From DASPKM01 sp963817075 (GTDB lineage Bacteria; Bacteroidota; Bacteroidia; Chitinophagales; Chitinophagaceae): a stretch of DNA of 64,000 nucleotides. The stretch lies in contig CAWFMT010000002.1 in assembly GCA_963817075.1 (NCBI GenBank), positions 496,001 through 560,000 on the forward strand, read 5' to 3'. Shown here in pieces: positions 8,736 through 17,133 of the stretch; position 1 is the stretch's first letter; every line of letters starts with the position of its first letter. The notes beneath the pieces were generated by a model that searched no databases, was not told the origin of the DNA, and saw nothing but the letters and a program-made list of their open reading frames with translations. The position numbers and the translations under genes were made by a program.

Positions 8736-8777
8736 CCGGTCACCTCCACCATTGCCCTCCTCTTGGAGGGCTTTTTT
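8722..8777 (+). other. tRNA/tmRNA-like 3' end plus terminator, unit 1
   Basis: A T-loop-like GGTTCGAGCC is followed by CACCTCCACCA (8741-8751), which looks like an acceptor strand with encoded CCA. The T stem pairs poorly (GTGGG against CCGGT). Directly downstream is a rho-independent terminator: GCCCTCC, TCTT, GGAGGGC, then six T (8754-8777). The same tail plus terminator recurs at 9146 and 9555. Confidence 0.5.
8754..8777 (+). terminator. Rho-independent terminator
   Basis: Perfect 7-bp stem GCCCTCC/GGAGGGC with a TCTT loop and a T tract. Repeated at about 9164-9187 and 9573-9596. Confidence 0.85.
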
Positions 8778-8824
8778 GTTTTCTTACAATCAAGGTTGGA
8801 TTGAATATTACACTTTGCGTTTTT

Positions 8825-9109
8825 ATGGCATCAGTTTACATTTTACAATCACCAAAGTTGAATAAGTTTTATACCGGTTGTTGTTTTGATCTTGTCAAAA
8901 GGTTGAAGGAGCACCAGGATAAGATATTTCAAGATGCATTCACAGTGGCTGCTGATGATTGGTCGATTCTTTTATCAATTGATAACCTTACATACCGGCA
9001 AGCTAGAAATATTGAAGCGCATATTAAAAGGATGAAAAGTAGAACATACATTGAAAACCTGATGAAATATCCTGAAATGTTAGAGAAACTTAAGCAACGC
9101 TTTCAATGA
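8825..9109 (+). CDS. GIY-YIG domain endonuclease, copy 1
   Basis: Ninety-four residues from the ATG at 8825. The frame is open further upstream, but that part lies in repeat sequence. It is a minimal GIY-YIG domain: SVYILQS (the GIY strand), FYTGCC (the YIG strand), LVKRLKEH with the helix arginine, and the helix glutamate in NIEAHIKRMK. This is the UvrC N-domain/YhbQ-like size class, a nuclease fold with no DNA-binding extension. Members are common in Bacteroidota next to RNA genes. It is 75 bp downstream of a tRNA-like tail and terminator. The second copy differs at about ten residues. Confidence 0.85.
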   Translation: MASVYILQSPKLNKFYTGCCFDLVKRLKEHQDKIFQDAFTVAADDWSILLSIDNLTYRQARNIEAHIKRMKSRTYIENLMKYPEMLEKLKQRFQ

Positions 9110-9120
9110 GTTCAGACAAC

Positions 9121-9187
9121 CGGTTCGTCCCGATAGCTATCGGGACCGGTCACCTCCACCATTGCCCTCCTCTTGGAGGGCTTTTTT
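9121..9187 (+). other. tRNA-like 3' end with palindrome in the T loop, plus terminator, unit 2
   Basis: ACCGG and CCGGT pair perfectly as a T stem around TTCG, followed by an inserted palindrome (GTCCCGATAGCTATCGGGAC) and then CACCTCCACCA and the terminator. If the palindrome were removed, a normal-sized T arm and acceptor end would remain. The same arrangement recurs at about 9530-9596. Confidence 0.6.
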
Positions 9188-9234
9188 GTTTTCTTACAAT
9201 CAAGGTTGGATTGAATATTACACTTTGCGTTTTT

Positions 9235-9519
9235 ATGGCATCAGTTTACATTTTACAATCACCAAAGTTGAATAAGTTTTATACCGGTTGTTGTTTTGAT
9301 CTTGTCAAAAGGTTGAAGGAGCACCAGGATAAGATATTTCAAGATGCATTCACAGTGGCTGCAGATGATTGGTCAATTTTTTTATCAATTGATAACCTTA
9401 CATACTGGCAAGCTAGAAATATTGAAGCGCATATTAAAAAGATGAAAAGTAAAACTTACATCGAAAATCTTAAGAAATACCCTGAAATGCTCATTAAACT
9501 CAAGCAACGTTTCCAATGA
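9235..9519 (+). CDS. GIY-YIG domain endonuclease, copy 2
   Basis: Ninety-four residues from the ATG at 9235, a tandem duplicate of the gene at 8825-9109. GIY (SVYILQS), YIG (FYTGCC), the helix arginine and the glutamate (NIEAHIKKMK) are all kept, so both copies could be active. Differences such as RQ to WQ and R to K substitutions, and silent changes in the last 100 bases, show the duplication is not brand new. Confidence 0.85.
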   Translation: MASVYILQSPKLNKFYTGCCFDLVKRLKEHQDKIFQDAFTVAADDWSIFLSIDNLTYWQARNIEAHIKKMKSKTYIENLKKYPEMLIKLKQRFQ

Positions 9520-9526
9520 ATTGGAT

Positions 9527-9597
9527 CACCGGTTCGTCCCGATAGCTATCGGGACCGGTCACCTCCACCATTGCCCTCCTCTTGGAGGGCTTTTTTG
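9527..9597 (+). other. tRNA-like 3' end with palindrome plus terminator, unit 3 (no nuclease gene)
   Basis: Third copy of the tail: ACCGG, TTCG, the 20-base palindrome, CCGGT, CACCTCCACCA and the terminator. The repeat ends at the T tract, and sequence related to hsdR begins within 40 bases. Confidence 0.6.
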
Positions 9598-9636
9598 GCG
9601 TGAATCGTGAGTCGTTGGCCGTTGATCGTTGTTGAA

Positions 9637-9832
9637 GAGCATCAATAGAATACGCCAACGCCAAACTTAAATACCTTAATAACGATCCTCTGCCTTTTGT
9701 TTACGAGAGCACGGGGGGAAATAACAAGATTCACTGATTACCGCGATCCGAAGCCACGTTCGCGTTCCGTACTTACTTTCACCGACCACAAACTTTTGAT
9801 TCCTGGTTACGGGATCGAAAAACACTCAGACC
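9637..9832 (+). pseudogene. hsdR: hsdR fragment
   Basis: About 195 bases closely matching 24100-24292 inside the intact hsdR (peptide EYANAKLKYL, DPLPFVYES, later FDSWLRD). The reading frame is shifted at least twice (GGGGGGAAATAACAAG region and the FRTYFH region), so it is dead. It lies directly after the third tRNA-like tail. Confidence 0.85.
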
Positions 9833-9837
9833 AGGCC

Positions 9838-10020
9838 ATGCCGGATGTATTAGATGATATTTTAGAGTCGAAGGATCAGTTGATCGATGATGTCGGCAAT
9901 GGAACCAGGAGAGTTTTTGATCAGACTACGGGAAGAGGTGTTAATATTTCACAAAATGGAACATTTAATAGTTCAGAGATACGAAAGAGAACCTTAAAAA
10001 TTTATCATGAAGGATTATGA
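9838..10020 (+). CDS. Possible polymorphic-toxin C-terminal tip (partial)
   Basis: Sixty residues in frame with the hsdR fragment, but unrelated to HsdR: VLDDILESKDQLIDDVGNG, then TTGRGVNISQNGTFN. The short, modular sequence next to a small overlapping gene is the usual layout of a toxin tip and its immunity partner. The N-terminal carrier is absent. Function is inferred from context and sequence style only. Confidence 0.35.
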   Translation: MPDVLDDILESKDQLIDDVGNGTRRVFDQTTGRGVNISQNGTFNSSEIRKRTLKIYHEGL

Positions 10021-10222
10021 GATAGTAATTGGTAGCCCAATTAATTATGAAGAATTAACAGCTGAGATAGTTATGAATGGCGAATATATTGCCTTAGTGC
10101 AAAAAGAGGAAGGAAATGATAAAATGATTATTGAGTTTTATGCCAAAAAATTAAAAACAAAAATTTATATTGATAATTTCATATCAGCCTTAGAAGATGC
10201 AAAAGCTTTGCTGTCAAAATAG
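10007..10222 (+). CDS. Small protein, possible immunity partner
   Basis: Seventy-one residues (MKDYEIVIGSPINYEELTAE...), starting 14 bp inside the preceding toxin-like frame. Acidic, alpha/beta, no membrane segment. From memory it resembles a small family found behind RHS and other toxin tips. Overlap and size support an immunity role, but no direct motif proves it. Confidence 0.55.
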   Translation: MKDYEIVIGSPINYEELTAEIVMNGEYIALVQKEEGNDKMIIEFYAKKLKTKIYIDNFISALEDAKALLSK

Positions 10223-10268
10223 TTTTAGTTGTCTTACCGCTTGGCGGTTAGTTTCTTAAACACTCAAG
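10222..10268. repeat. Half of a dispersed palindromic repeat (type A)
   Basis: Contains CTTGGCGGTTAGTTTCTTAA followed by ACACTCAAGC. This is the right-hand arm of the repeat family seen complete at 20972-21050 and 23744-23820. Confidence 0.6.
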
Positions 10269-10308
10269 CATTTTTAGTTAATCCGAAGTCACGTTTTTAC
10301 AACATTGT

Positions 10309-10779
10309 TTATTGTGTTCCAAACGAAACTCCACCTCGTTTCACTATTCTAAAATGCTGCACATTTGTGAGCACGGGAGGCTTTCTCACATATTGCTTAA
10401 ACCCAACTGACTTGAAGGAAATTATTCCTTGATGAGTATCTATAATCCAATCAAATTCAAACTCACGCTTAATATAATCCGCATTCTTAGGTCGTTGTGG
10501 ATTTTCCCTTCTAACATCATCTATTTCTATCCCGGTTGTCGAACACTCCAAATTGATATCATAAACATTTTCAAAAATTAGGGTGCAAGGCGAAACCCAG
10601 AACTTAAGTTTTTTGCCAGTGGAAACCCATTTGAAAATGTAGTCGATATCAAAAACTAATTGAAAATTTTAACCAAAAAAAATTGCGTAGATGTGATTAT
10701 CGTGCCAATCCATCAATTCAAAATCAGAATCGCTCCATACAGCTTTTTCTAATTGGTATTGGTTTGATGACGCGTTCAC
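10309..10779 (-). pseudogene. Hypothetical protein gene broken by one TAA
   Basis: One frame of 157 codons from a GTG at 10777-10779 to 10309, interrupted only by TAA at 10669-10671. Before the stop: WSDSDFELMDWHDNHIYAI. After it: VFDIDYIFKW, FWVSPCTLIFENVYD and FEFDWIIDTHQG. The two parts read as one protein of a widespread unnamed family that starts with a WHDNHI block and continues with a DIDYIFKW block (family recalled, unnamed). No other lesion seen. Confidence 0.65.
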
Positions 10780-11053
10780 TTTATTTTTTCGATAACATTT
10801 TTAGTTATAATAAATTCGATATCAATTCCGCAGATAGAGTTCTATTCTGGAGGTAAAAAACTTATATTTTTTGGAGTGATGAAAATTTTTTGGCAAATCT
10901 AACTCTCTTGTTAGATTTAATTAGAGCCAAGTTTATCGGACAGGGACTTATAAAAACGATAAAAATGTTATGGGATTTCATAATCTCATTGCACTATCAC
11001 TTTGAAAGGGTTAAGGATAGTGCATGCTAATTGGGTTTAAATAATTTTTGAGT

Positions 11054-11674
11054 ATGGATCAGCTAGATGATTTTTTAGTGTTCGAGATGAGTATAGGTAT
11101 GAAGGACTTTCTTTTAGACGAAATAAGGGATCTAAAGATGAATAATATCGAAATGAGAGAATATGGATTTAACATTTTTGGATTAACAATCTTTGCTAAT
11201 AAAAACGAAGTCCTCTTATACAATATCGTGGTCGCAGAAACCCCTGATGTAACTATTCCTCTCGATATATTCACTCTGGCTCTTGAAAACTTTGGACATA
11301 AGAAATCGAAAAGGATGGGGATTATGAGGAATATCAATCTGGGGAGTGTCGGGAGAATTTGGTTGGCTATACTGTCGGCTATTTTGTGTATTAAGCTCCA
11401 TTTTTTGAAATATGCTTTTGCTCCTGCTATTGATCCCAAACTGCCAAATAGGAGAAGGAACATACTTGCCTATCTCTATGAAACTAATCTGATTTTAATA
11501 TTGGAAAGCCTTATTGTTGGAGTTTTACTTTTCTTCCTATTAATTATGGCAACAAAATCTTTGAATAGCAGAAGGAGATTCCAGGAAATAATAATTTCAT
11601 TATCTCTGTTTGCGATATTAGTCGCAATTTCTCTGATTTACTTAAGCAATAATTACTATCAGCGATATGATTGA
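11054..11674 (+). CDS. Hypothetical protein, soluble N-half and three-helix membrane C-half
   Basis: A 206-residue protein from the ATG at 11054. Residues 1-90 are soluble (MDQLDDFLVFEMSIGMKDFL, then PLDIFTLALENFGHKK). Residues ~100-206 carry three hydrophobic helices. Such a soluble/membrane split may be a fusion of two accessory genes, because the join (SKRMGIMRNINLG) is basic and low in structure. No family recognised. Confidence 0.5.
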   Translation: MDQLDDFLVFEMSIGMKDFLLDEIRDLKMNNIEMREYGFNIFGLTIFANKNEVLLYNIVVAETPDVTIPLDIFTLALENFGHKKSKRMGIMRNINLGSVGRIWLAILSAILCIKLHFLKYAFAPAIDPKLPNRRRNILAYLYETNLILILESLIVGVLLFFLLIMATKSLNSRRRFQEIIISLSLFAILVAISLIYLSNNYYQRYD

Positions 11675-11770
11675 TGTTTCGTATCTCATTTCTGGAATCT
11701 AATATTCGAAACTGATTCGCGAGTTGATGTGCATATTAATGGCATCTAGTTTTAAATTTTTTTAGAGAAT

Positions 11771-12361
11771 ATGAACGAACTACTCTCTCGTTTCCGCGCA
11801 ATCTTAATACAAAGCGGATTTTTGTTCGATGAGAACATTTCAGATGGAATTTCGCGCGAGGAAATTTTTAAAGTTGGTTATGAATTGGGTATTCAGTTTA
11901 CTCAGGATGTTATTGATCTATATACATGGAGAAATGGTACTAAGAACCCAAATGAAAAGAGAATTGGTGAAATGACTTTATTTTCTAATGGAATTTTTAG
12001 CTCCATTGAAGAGTCAAAAGGAGTATATGAGTACTACACAGTAAAATGGGGTATTTGGCCTAAGGGTTATTTTCCAATATTCGGAAGCGGGGGCGGTGAC
12101 TATTTATTGTTGAACTTGAACAAAGATGACAAGACTTCAGATATGATCTTAATTTACTCTCCGCCTATTTTGTTGTCGGTGAAACCTGTTACGATATATG
12201 ACTCTTTGCACAACTTAGTGGATTCCGTTATAAAATGCTACGATGCAGGTGCTTACTACTTTAGTAATAATATGTTGGAATCGGGCGTAGATTTAGAGTT
12301 TAAAATTTGCTCTGAGAATAATCCTAAATCAGAGTATTGGCATCATCAAGACGAAATTTAA
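11771..12361 (+). CDS. SMI1/KNR4 (SUKH) family protein, probable immunity protein
   Basis: A 196-residue protein. The SUKH signature is visible: YELGIQFTQDVIDLYTWRNG near residues 40-60, then WPKGYFPIFGSGGGDYLLLN near residues 100-120. SUKH proteins usually neutralise secreted nuclease toxins. The C-terminal tail beyond ~155 is variable. No toxin gene is directly adjacent, so it is an orphan immunity gene. Confidence 0.8.
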   Translation: MNELLSRFRAILIQSGFLFDENISDGISREEIFKVGYELGIQFTQDVIDLYTWRNGTKNPNEKRIGEMTLFSNGIFSSIEESKGVYEYYTVKWGIWPKGYFPIFGSGGGDYLLLNLNKDDKTSDMILIYSPPILLSVKPVTIYDSLHNLVDSVIKCYDAGAYYFSNNMLESGVDLEFKICSENNPKSEYWHHQDEI

Positions 12362-12585
12362 ATAATCATTGAAATTAGTGGAGGGAGGCATTAACTAACA
12401 ATTTAATAACTCTAAATCAATCTCGCTTGTTTCAAATTCAATTTCTCTCGTACAGAATTTCTTCCTCAGTGCAGGTAGTATATTGATTAGAATTAACCGT
12501 AGCTAGAATTGACTTGCTGAAAGTTCGGGACACGTTTGATAGTTTCAGCATCTTGTCCAATTTACGGACGGGCAAATTCACGGCC

Positions 12586-15162
12586 CTAAAGTCGTGGATC
12601 AATATTTTCACTTTCCATAGCCAATACTCCAAAAACACTCTCGTGAATTCTTCTTAAAGGTTCCCTTCTTACAAATCGATCTAATCCTTCTATACCTAGC
12701 GCAAATTCTCTTATGGCCAAAGATTGTTTTCTTGTAAGTCCACGATTTTTTAATCTTGATATATTTTCTGGCATATCATATTCAGGGCCATAGATAATCC
12801 GTAAATATTCACTTCCGCGGCATTTCACGGCAGGTTGCAATAAACCATCAGTAGATTTTGACACAAAGTCGTACGGTTTCACAACCATTCCTTCTCCGCC
12901 TTTTTGAGTCATCTCCATCCACCAGTTTACAGCTTCGTCATAACTTTTCTTATCGTTTAGATTGACAATCTTGTAAGTTGTTGCCAGAAAGAGGTTTAAA
13001 TCCGCTTTGCATATCTCTCCAATGTTTTCCATATGCCATTCATGTGATTTATCATCATGAACATGCCCTTCAGTCGCCATAATATGAAAGGGAGCTAATT
13101 TATAATCATCAAGAGAGTTTACAGTCCAACAATAGTTTCGATAGGAATTTATGTATTTCGAGATCGAATTCCTCTTAGTTTCAAATTTCTCCAATGTGCC
13201 TAAAGCATCCTTGATTCCTCTGTCAACAGCTAATTTTAGGGCCTCTTCAACCTCGGGAAAAGCTCCTCCGGCAGCGGCACCCACAGCTGCATATTGATCC
13301 TTGAGCAATGCCAGAGCTTTTGCTGACCACGGCATTAATTCGGCATCTAAACAAACCCAATCAGTAGAAAACTTTTCCCAAAAATTTGATTTCGTCAAGC
13401 ATCGGTTTACTCTTTCAATAAATTCCTTTTCCATTTCAGAATCGTTGAAAAAAGCTCTACCCGTTCGAGTATAACAAACTCCGATACCTTCATTTTGAAT
13501 ACCAAATCGCTTGGCTACAGTTTCTCCGTCTTTACAAATAATTAAAACTGCTCTTGAGCCCATATGTTTTTCTTCGCAGACAACCTTTTCTACACCATTT
13601 TTTTTGAAGTAATTCAAAGCTTGTTCTGGATGTTCCAGGTATTCCGGATAAGAACTTGTTGCACATGGGGACATGGTCGGAGGAAGATAAATCAACCATT
13701 TTGGGTTAATCGCAAAGCGGCTCATTATTTCCAATGCAGCAATTGAATTTTCTTCTCGAATAGTGATGTTATTTCTTAACCGGGTTTGTACAATTCTCTT
13801 ACCCGTTACATCCTGGATATCTAACAAATCGTCATATTCCTGCTGAGAACTTAGCTTGCTTTGATCTTCATGAAATTTTATTGGTCTGATCGGTTCGCAA
13901 TAGATCATTTGGGCTGGTATAGATACCAGCTCTTCTTCGGGATAACGCAACGCAGTTAGCTTTCCGCCAAAAACACAGCCAGTATCAATGTTGAGGGTTT
14001 TATTTAACCATTCTGCTTCTGGAACCGGCGTATGTCCATAAACTACTTTTGCTCTTCCACGATATTCATTGGCCCAATTATATCTCACAGGCAAACCAAA
14101 TTCATCGGTTTCTCCCGTTGTTTCCCCGTACATGCAGAACGACCGCACGGCACCTGAGCCCCGGCCTTGCATTTCTTCTTTAAGTCCAGCATGGGCAACA
14201 ACTAGTTTGCCATCATCAAAAACATAGTGGCTAATTAGCCCATAAAGGAATTTTTCAACTCTGCTTCTAAATTGCGCTGTTTCAGATTCGAGTTGCTTAA
14301 TTGTTAATTCCACCCCATGCTTGAGTTGAACAGTTTTTCCATTCAAATACTTTTGAAGTTTGAGATCATGATTCCCCGGTACACAGAATGCAATACCGGA
14401 ATTAATCATGCTCATGACTAAACGTAAAACTTTCGGTGAGTCTGGACCCCGGTCAACTAAATCACCCAGGAAAATCGCTTTTCGGTGAGCAGGTGCCAAA
14501 ATGCGGAAACCGAAACTCAATTCATTATCATCCACCTCATTTATAGTATAGCCCAATTTCGAAAGGAGAAGTTTCAATTCATAAAAACATCCATGAACGT
14601 CTCCAATGATGTCGAACGGACCCTTTTCATCCTTTTTGTCATTATATAATTTCTCTTTCTTGATTTCAAGAATTGCATCGATTTCTTCGACCGATTTAAG
14701 AACATAAATGTGCCTGAATCCTTCGTCTTTTAAGCCTCGAATTGACTGCTTTAGTTGATGCTTTTGCTGTCGGATTACATGACCTCCAAAATTCCTATCA
14801 GGCCTGTTTTTGTTTCTCTCTTCACAGATTTCTTCTGGAATGTCCAATACAATCGCTACTGGTAAACAATGGTACGTTCTTCCTAACTCAATGAGGGCTT
14901 TTCGTGCTTCTTTCTGAACATTGGTCGCATCGATAACTGTCAGAAGGCCACTTTTTAAACGCTTTCCCGCGATATAGTATAAGACATCAAAAGCGTCGTT
15001 AGTTGCTGCCTGACTGTTTTCTTCATCTGAAACCAATGCCCGGCACTCGTCGGAAGATAAGATCTGCGTACGCGTAAAATGTTTCCTGGCGAAACTGCTC
15101 TTTCCAGAACCCGAAACGCCAATTAAAACAACAAGGGATAATTCGGGTATTTTAATTTCCAT
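12586..15162 (-). CDS. pnkp: Polynucleotide kinase-phosphatase-ligase (bacterial RNA repair)
   Basis: An 858-residue three-domain enzyme of the usual Pnkp length. An N-terminal 5'-OH kinase has a P-loop GVSGSGKS (residues 15-22). A central metallophosphoesterase has DIIGDVHG, LGDLVDRGPDS and GNHD. A C-terminal adenylyltransferase/ligase has the nucleotidyl lysine in EEKHMGSRA. Pnkp heals and seals broken RNA, and with Hen1 it forms the heterotetramer that repairs toxin-cut tRNAs and methylates the junction 2'-OH. The ATG at 15160-15162 is chosen because it starts just before the kinase strand. It overlaps the end of hen1 by 11 bp, so the two are translationally coupled. All visible catalytic motifs are intact. 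Confidence 0.93.
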   Translation of the reverse strand: MEIKIPELSLVVLIGVSGSGKSSFARKHFTRTQILSSDECRALVSDEENSQAATNDAFDVLYYIAGKRLKSGLLTVIDATNVQKEARKALIELGRTYHCLPVAIVLDIPEEICEERNKNRPDRNFGGHVIRQQKHQLKQSIRGLKDEGFRHIYVLKSVEEIDAILEIKKEKLYNDKKDEKGPFDIIGDVHGCFYELKLLLSKLGYTINEVDDNELSFGFRILAPAHRKAIFLGDLVDRGPDSPKVLRLVMSMINSGIAFCVPGNHDLKLQKYLNGKTVQLKHGVELTIKQLESETAQFRSRVEKFLYGLISHYVFDDGKLVVAHAGLKEEMQGRGSGAVRSFCMYGETTGETDEFGLPVRYNWANEYRGRAKVVYGHTPVPEAEWLNKTLNIDTGCVFGGKLTALRYPEEELVSIPAQMIYCEPIRPIKFHEDQSKLSSQQEYDDLLDIQDVTGKRIVQTRLRNNITIREENSIAALEIMSRFAINPKWLIYLPPTMSPCATSSYPEYLEHPEQALNYFKKNGVEKVVCEEKHMGSRAVLIICKDGETVAKRFGIQNEGIGVCYTRTGRAFFNDSEMEKEFIERVNRCLTKSNFWEKFSTDWVCLDAELMPWSAKALALLKDQYAAVGAAAGGAFPEVEEALKLAVDRGIKDALGTLEKFETKRNSISKYINSYRNYCWTVNSLDDYKLAPFHIMATEGHVHDDKSHEWHMENIGEICKADLNLFLATTYKIVNLNDKKSYDEAVNWWMEMTQKGGEGMVVKPYDFVSKSTDGLLQPAVKCRGSEYLRIIYGPEYDMPENISRLKNRGLTRKQSLAIREFALGIEGLDRFVRREPLRRIHESVFGVLAMESENIDPRL

Positions 15163-15598
15163 AAGTAAATATTGCCATTTGGGAGGGAGCTCCAATGTTC
15201 TCTACTTCGTCCCCGATAGGAAAATGTTCAACTTTATAATTATATTTTTCCGAAATTTTTTTTGTCCAATCCGAGAATTCTTTTCTTGTCCATTCAAAGC
15301 GATGGTCATCATGTCGCATGTCTTCTGCATGAAGATTTTGCCACATTATATTGAATTCCTGGTTTGGCGTGGTAATTACAATGGTTTTAGGCTTGGCGAA
15401 CTCAAACAGTACACGTTCTAATGCCTTGAGGCGGTTAAATTCCAGGTGTTCTATAACCTCGATTAAGGCGGCGGCATCATATCCTTCCAATCTTTTGTCT
15501 TTGTATGTTAATGAACCTTGAAATAAAGTGATCCGTTCTTTTTGCCTTGGCGACATTTCATCATAATGCAATCGTTCCTTTGCTTTTATTAGTTCATT
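15152..15598 (-). CDS. hen1: Hen1 RNA methyltransferase, C-terminal part after an in-frame stop
   Basis: The continuation of hen1 in the same frame after TAA at 15599-15601. It holds most of the SAM-dependent methyltransferase domain: EVIEHLE with the metal-binding glutamates and histidine, and MRHDDHRFEWTR with further ligands. The 3' end overlaps pnkp by 11 bp. It lacks the SAM motif I, which lies upstream of the stop, so it cannot be a methyltransferase on its own. An internal ATG near 15571 is possible for re-initiation. Confidence 0.8.
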   Translation of the reverse strand, partial: NELIKAKERLHYDEMSPRQKERITLFQGSLTYKDKRLEGYDAAALIEVIEHLEFNRLKALERVLFEFAKPKTIVITTPNQEFNIMWQNLHAEDMRHDDHRFEWTRKEFSDWTKKISEKYNYKVEHFPIGDEVENIGAPSQMAIFTYGN

Positions 15599-16555
15599 TT
15601 AAGAGACGTCCATTCCAACAATTTCAGTGAATTGGTTCTGTTTAAGCAATAACCGTAGTAATTTGCCCTCACCGCATCCCAAATCCAAAACCCGACTTGC
15701 TCCTGATTCCAGGATTTTACTGGCAACAAGATTTATTCGCTTTTCGTGTAAAGTCTCTTTTCGTTTTTGGGATTCTGTTTTTTCAACCAATTCTTCGTGT
15801 AGCTGGGTAACTTCTTCTCCTTCACTGAGTCTTTCGAGCGCATTTCTTGCCAATGAATTGAGATTTATTAAGTATCGCCTGATGATTTGCTCCTTTTCAG
15901 GATGCTCTTTTAGCCAGCCCTCACCTTTCTGCAATAATTTTTCAATCTCATTTTCACTAACAAAATAGTGTTTGTCATTGTCAAGCGCTGGAATGAGAAC
16001 ATAAAGATGTGAAAGCAATTCCCTGGTCGTAATCGTATGACTTAAATTCAAGGTGTAATACTTGCTGTCTCCCCAGTCGGGAAATCTAGAATCTAACGAA
16101 TGCCTCTTTAATTCAACCTTATATCCCAGTGGTTCAAAGAATTTTCGAATTAATATTTCTCCGCCTTTCGGCGCGGATATCACTGCAATGGTGACCTCAA
16201 ATGGAAGTTTTACTTCGACCAATTCAGGCCTGTCTTTGCACTTCCCATTCATAGCAGACGAAAAAGCCTTTGATAGAGCAACACTCAGGAATGAAGAGGC
16301 AACATATGGCCTGTCGTTTACATAGTGCGCCAATTCAAAAGCATCATTGCCGAAACCTTTTGCTCCTCGAACCATCTCGATAGGGTCAATATCAAGTAAA
16401 ACACTTATAGTTGTTTTCTCCTCACCGCTCTCGGGATAAAATACATGCGCCTTTCCTACAGATAAATCTATAGTCTGAAATTTATCAGGATGTTTATGAA
16501 GTAAGTATCCTAAATCAGTTGCTGGCCTATGTGTAGTAGATATATTTAATATCAT
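15599..16555 (-). CDS. hen1: Hen1 RNA 3'-terminal 2'-O-methyltransferase, N-terminal part ending at an in-frame TAA
   Basis: From the ATG at 16553-16555 (MILNISTTHRPATDLGYLLH, the canonical Hen1 start) to TAA at 15599-15601. It includes the Hen1 N-domain that activates Pnkp's ligase module and methyltransferase motif I (LDLGCGEGKLLRLL), ending at VGMDVS. Translation resumes in frame as NELIKAKERL. The intact gene would be ~466 residues, the normal length; the stop replaces a residue that is probably tyrosine (TAT/TAC to TAA). Because the N-domain alone can support Pnkp ligation, sealing may survive while end-methylation is lost. Confidence 0.85.
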   Translation of the reverse strand: MILNISTTHRPATDLGYLLHKHPDKFQTIDLSVGKAHVFYPESGEEKTTISVLLDIDPIEMVRGAKGFGNDAFELAHYVNDRPYVASSFLSVALSKAFSSAMNGKCKDRPELVEVKLPFEVTIAVISAPKGGEILIRKFFEPLGYKVELKRHSLDSRFPDWGDSKYYTLNLSHTITTRELLSHLYVLIPALDNDKHYFVSENEIEKLLQKGEGWLKEHPEKEQIIRRYLINLNSLARNALERLSEGEEVTQLHEELVEKTESQKRKETLHEKRINLVASKILESGASRVLDLGCGEGKLLRLLLKQNQFTEIVGMDVS

Positions 16556-17133
16556 CCTGCGATCATTTTTGAAGGGTAGCAAAAGTATGTTTATCCGGGA
16601 GTAAAATTGTCGCTTAAAAGGAGATTGATCAAATATTTATAGAATTGCGACTCATATTGGCTTAGGTGGCATTCGCTTTGAAAGTCTATTTCGCAAAACG
16701 TTTAGGTGGTCAAATTTTCGAACTCTCAAACATTAAGAACAAACACCAAGAACCAAATCACAAATTCCAAAGAATAGAAGGCAGAGAACCAAGCACCAAT
16801 TAATTATTGAATTTTGGATTTCTTTTCTTTGGATCTTGTTATTTGTTTTTGAGTTTATGAACTTAACTGCCAATACGCCTTACACAAGGACCATGGTGTT
16901 TCTTCGCGCCTTGGTTTGCTGGTGGTTAAACATTAAGAACAAACACCAAGAACCAAATCACAAATTCCAAAGAATAGAAGGCAAAGAACCAAGCACCAAT
17001 TAATTATTGAAATTTGGATTTCTTTCTTTGTACTCCTCTAATTTCAAAAGTTCATAAATTCAAGCTGAGTTTTCGAAAAAAGATTATGAACCACTAACAT
17101 CTGGTATTAGTAACATCGATACTCCAAAATATT
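16556..17133. repeat. Intergenic spacer with two copies of a ~105-160 bp direct repeat
   Basis: Two copies of a repeat starting AAACATTAAGAACAAACACC lie at 16728-16885 and 16928-17040; a third lies at 17634-17790, beyond the VOC gene. Between the first two is a degenerate type A palindromic repeat (16863-16929). No reading frame supported. Confidence 0.8.

Larger units (their letters stand above)
8736..9597 (+). repeat. Tandem ~410 bp units: tRNA-like tail, terminator and GIY-YIG gene
   Basis: The block starting CCGGTCACCTCCACCA recurs at 8736, 9146 and 9555, spaced 410 and 409 bases. The two full units are nearly identical over tail, terminator, spacer and nuclease gene, with differences concentrated in the 3' third of the gene. 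The third copy has only tail and terminator before unrelated sequence begins. Confidence 0.9.

Noticed and set aside
8640..8751. Complete tRNA or tmRNA gene upstream of the first CCA end
   Set aside because: No 5' strand pairs with CACCTCC, the T stem of copy 1 is poor, and no tmRNA tag frame is present. Only a 3'-end-like remnant is called.
12438..12638. Minus-strand frame with a faint ComM/Mg-chelatase-like ending
   Set aside because: The similarity is limited to a few residues, the frame overlaps the end of pnkp and has no partner sequence.
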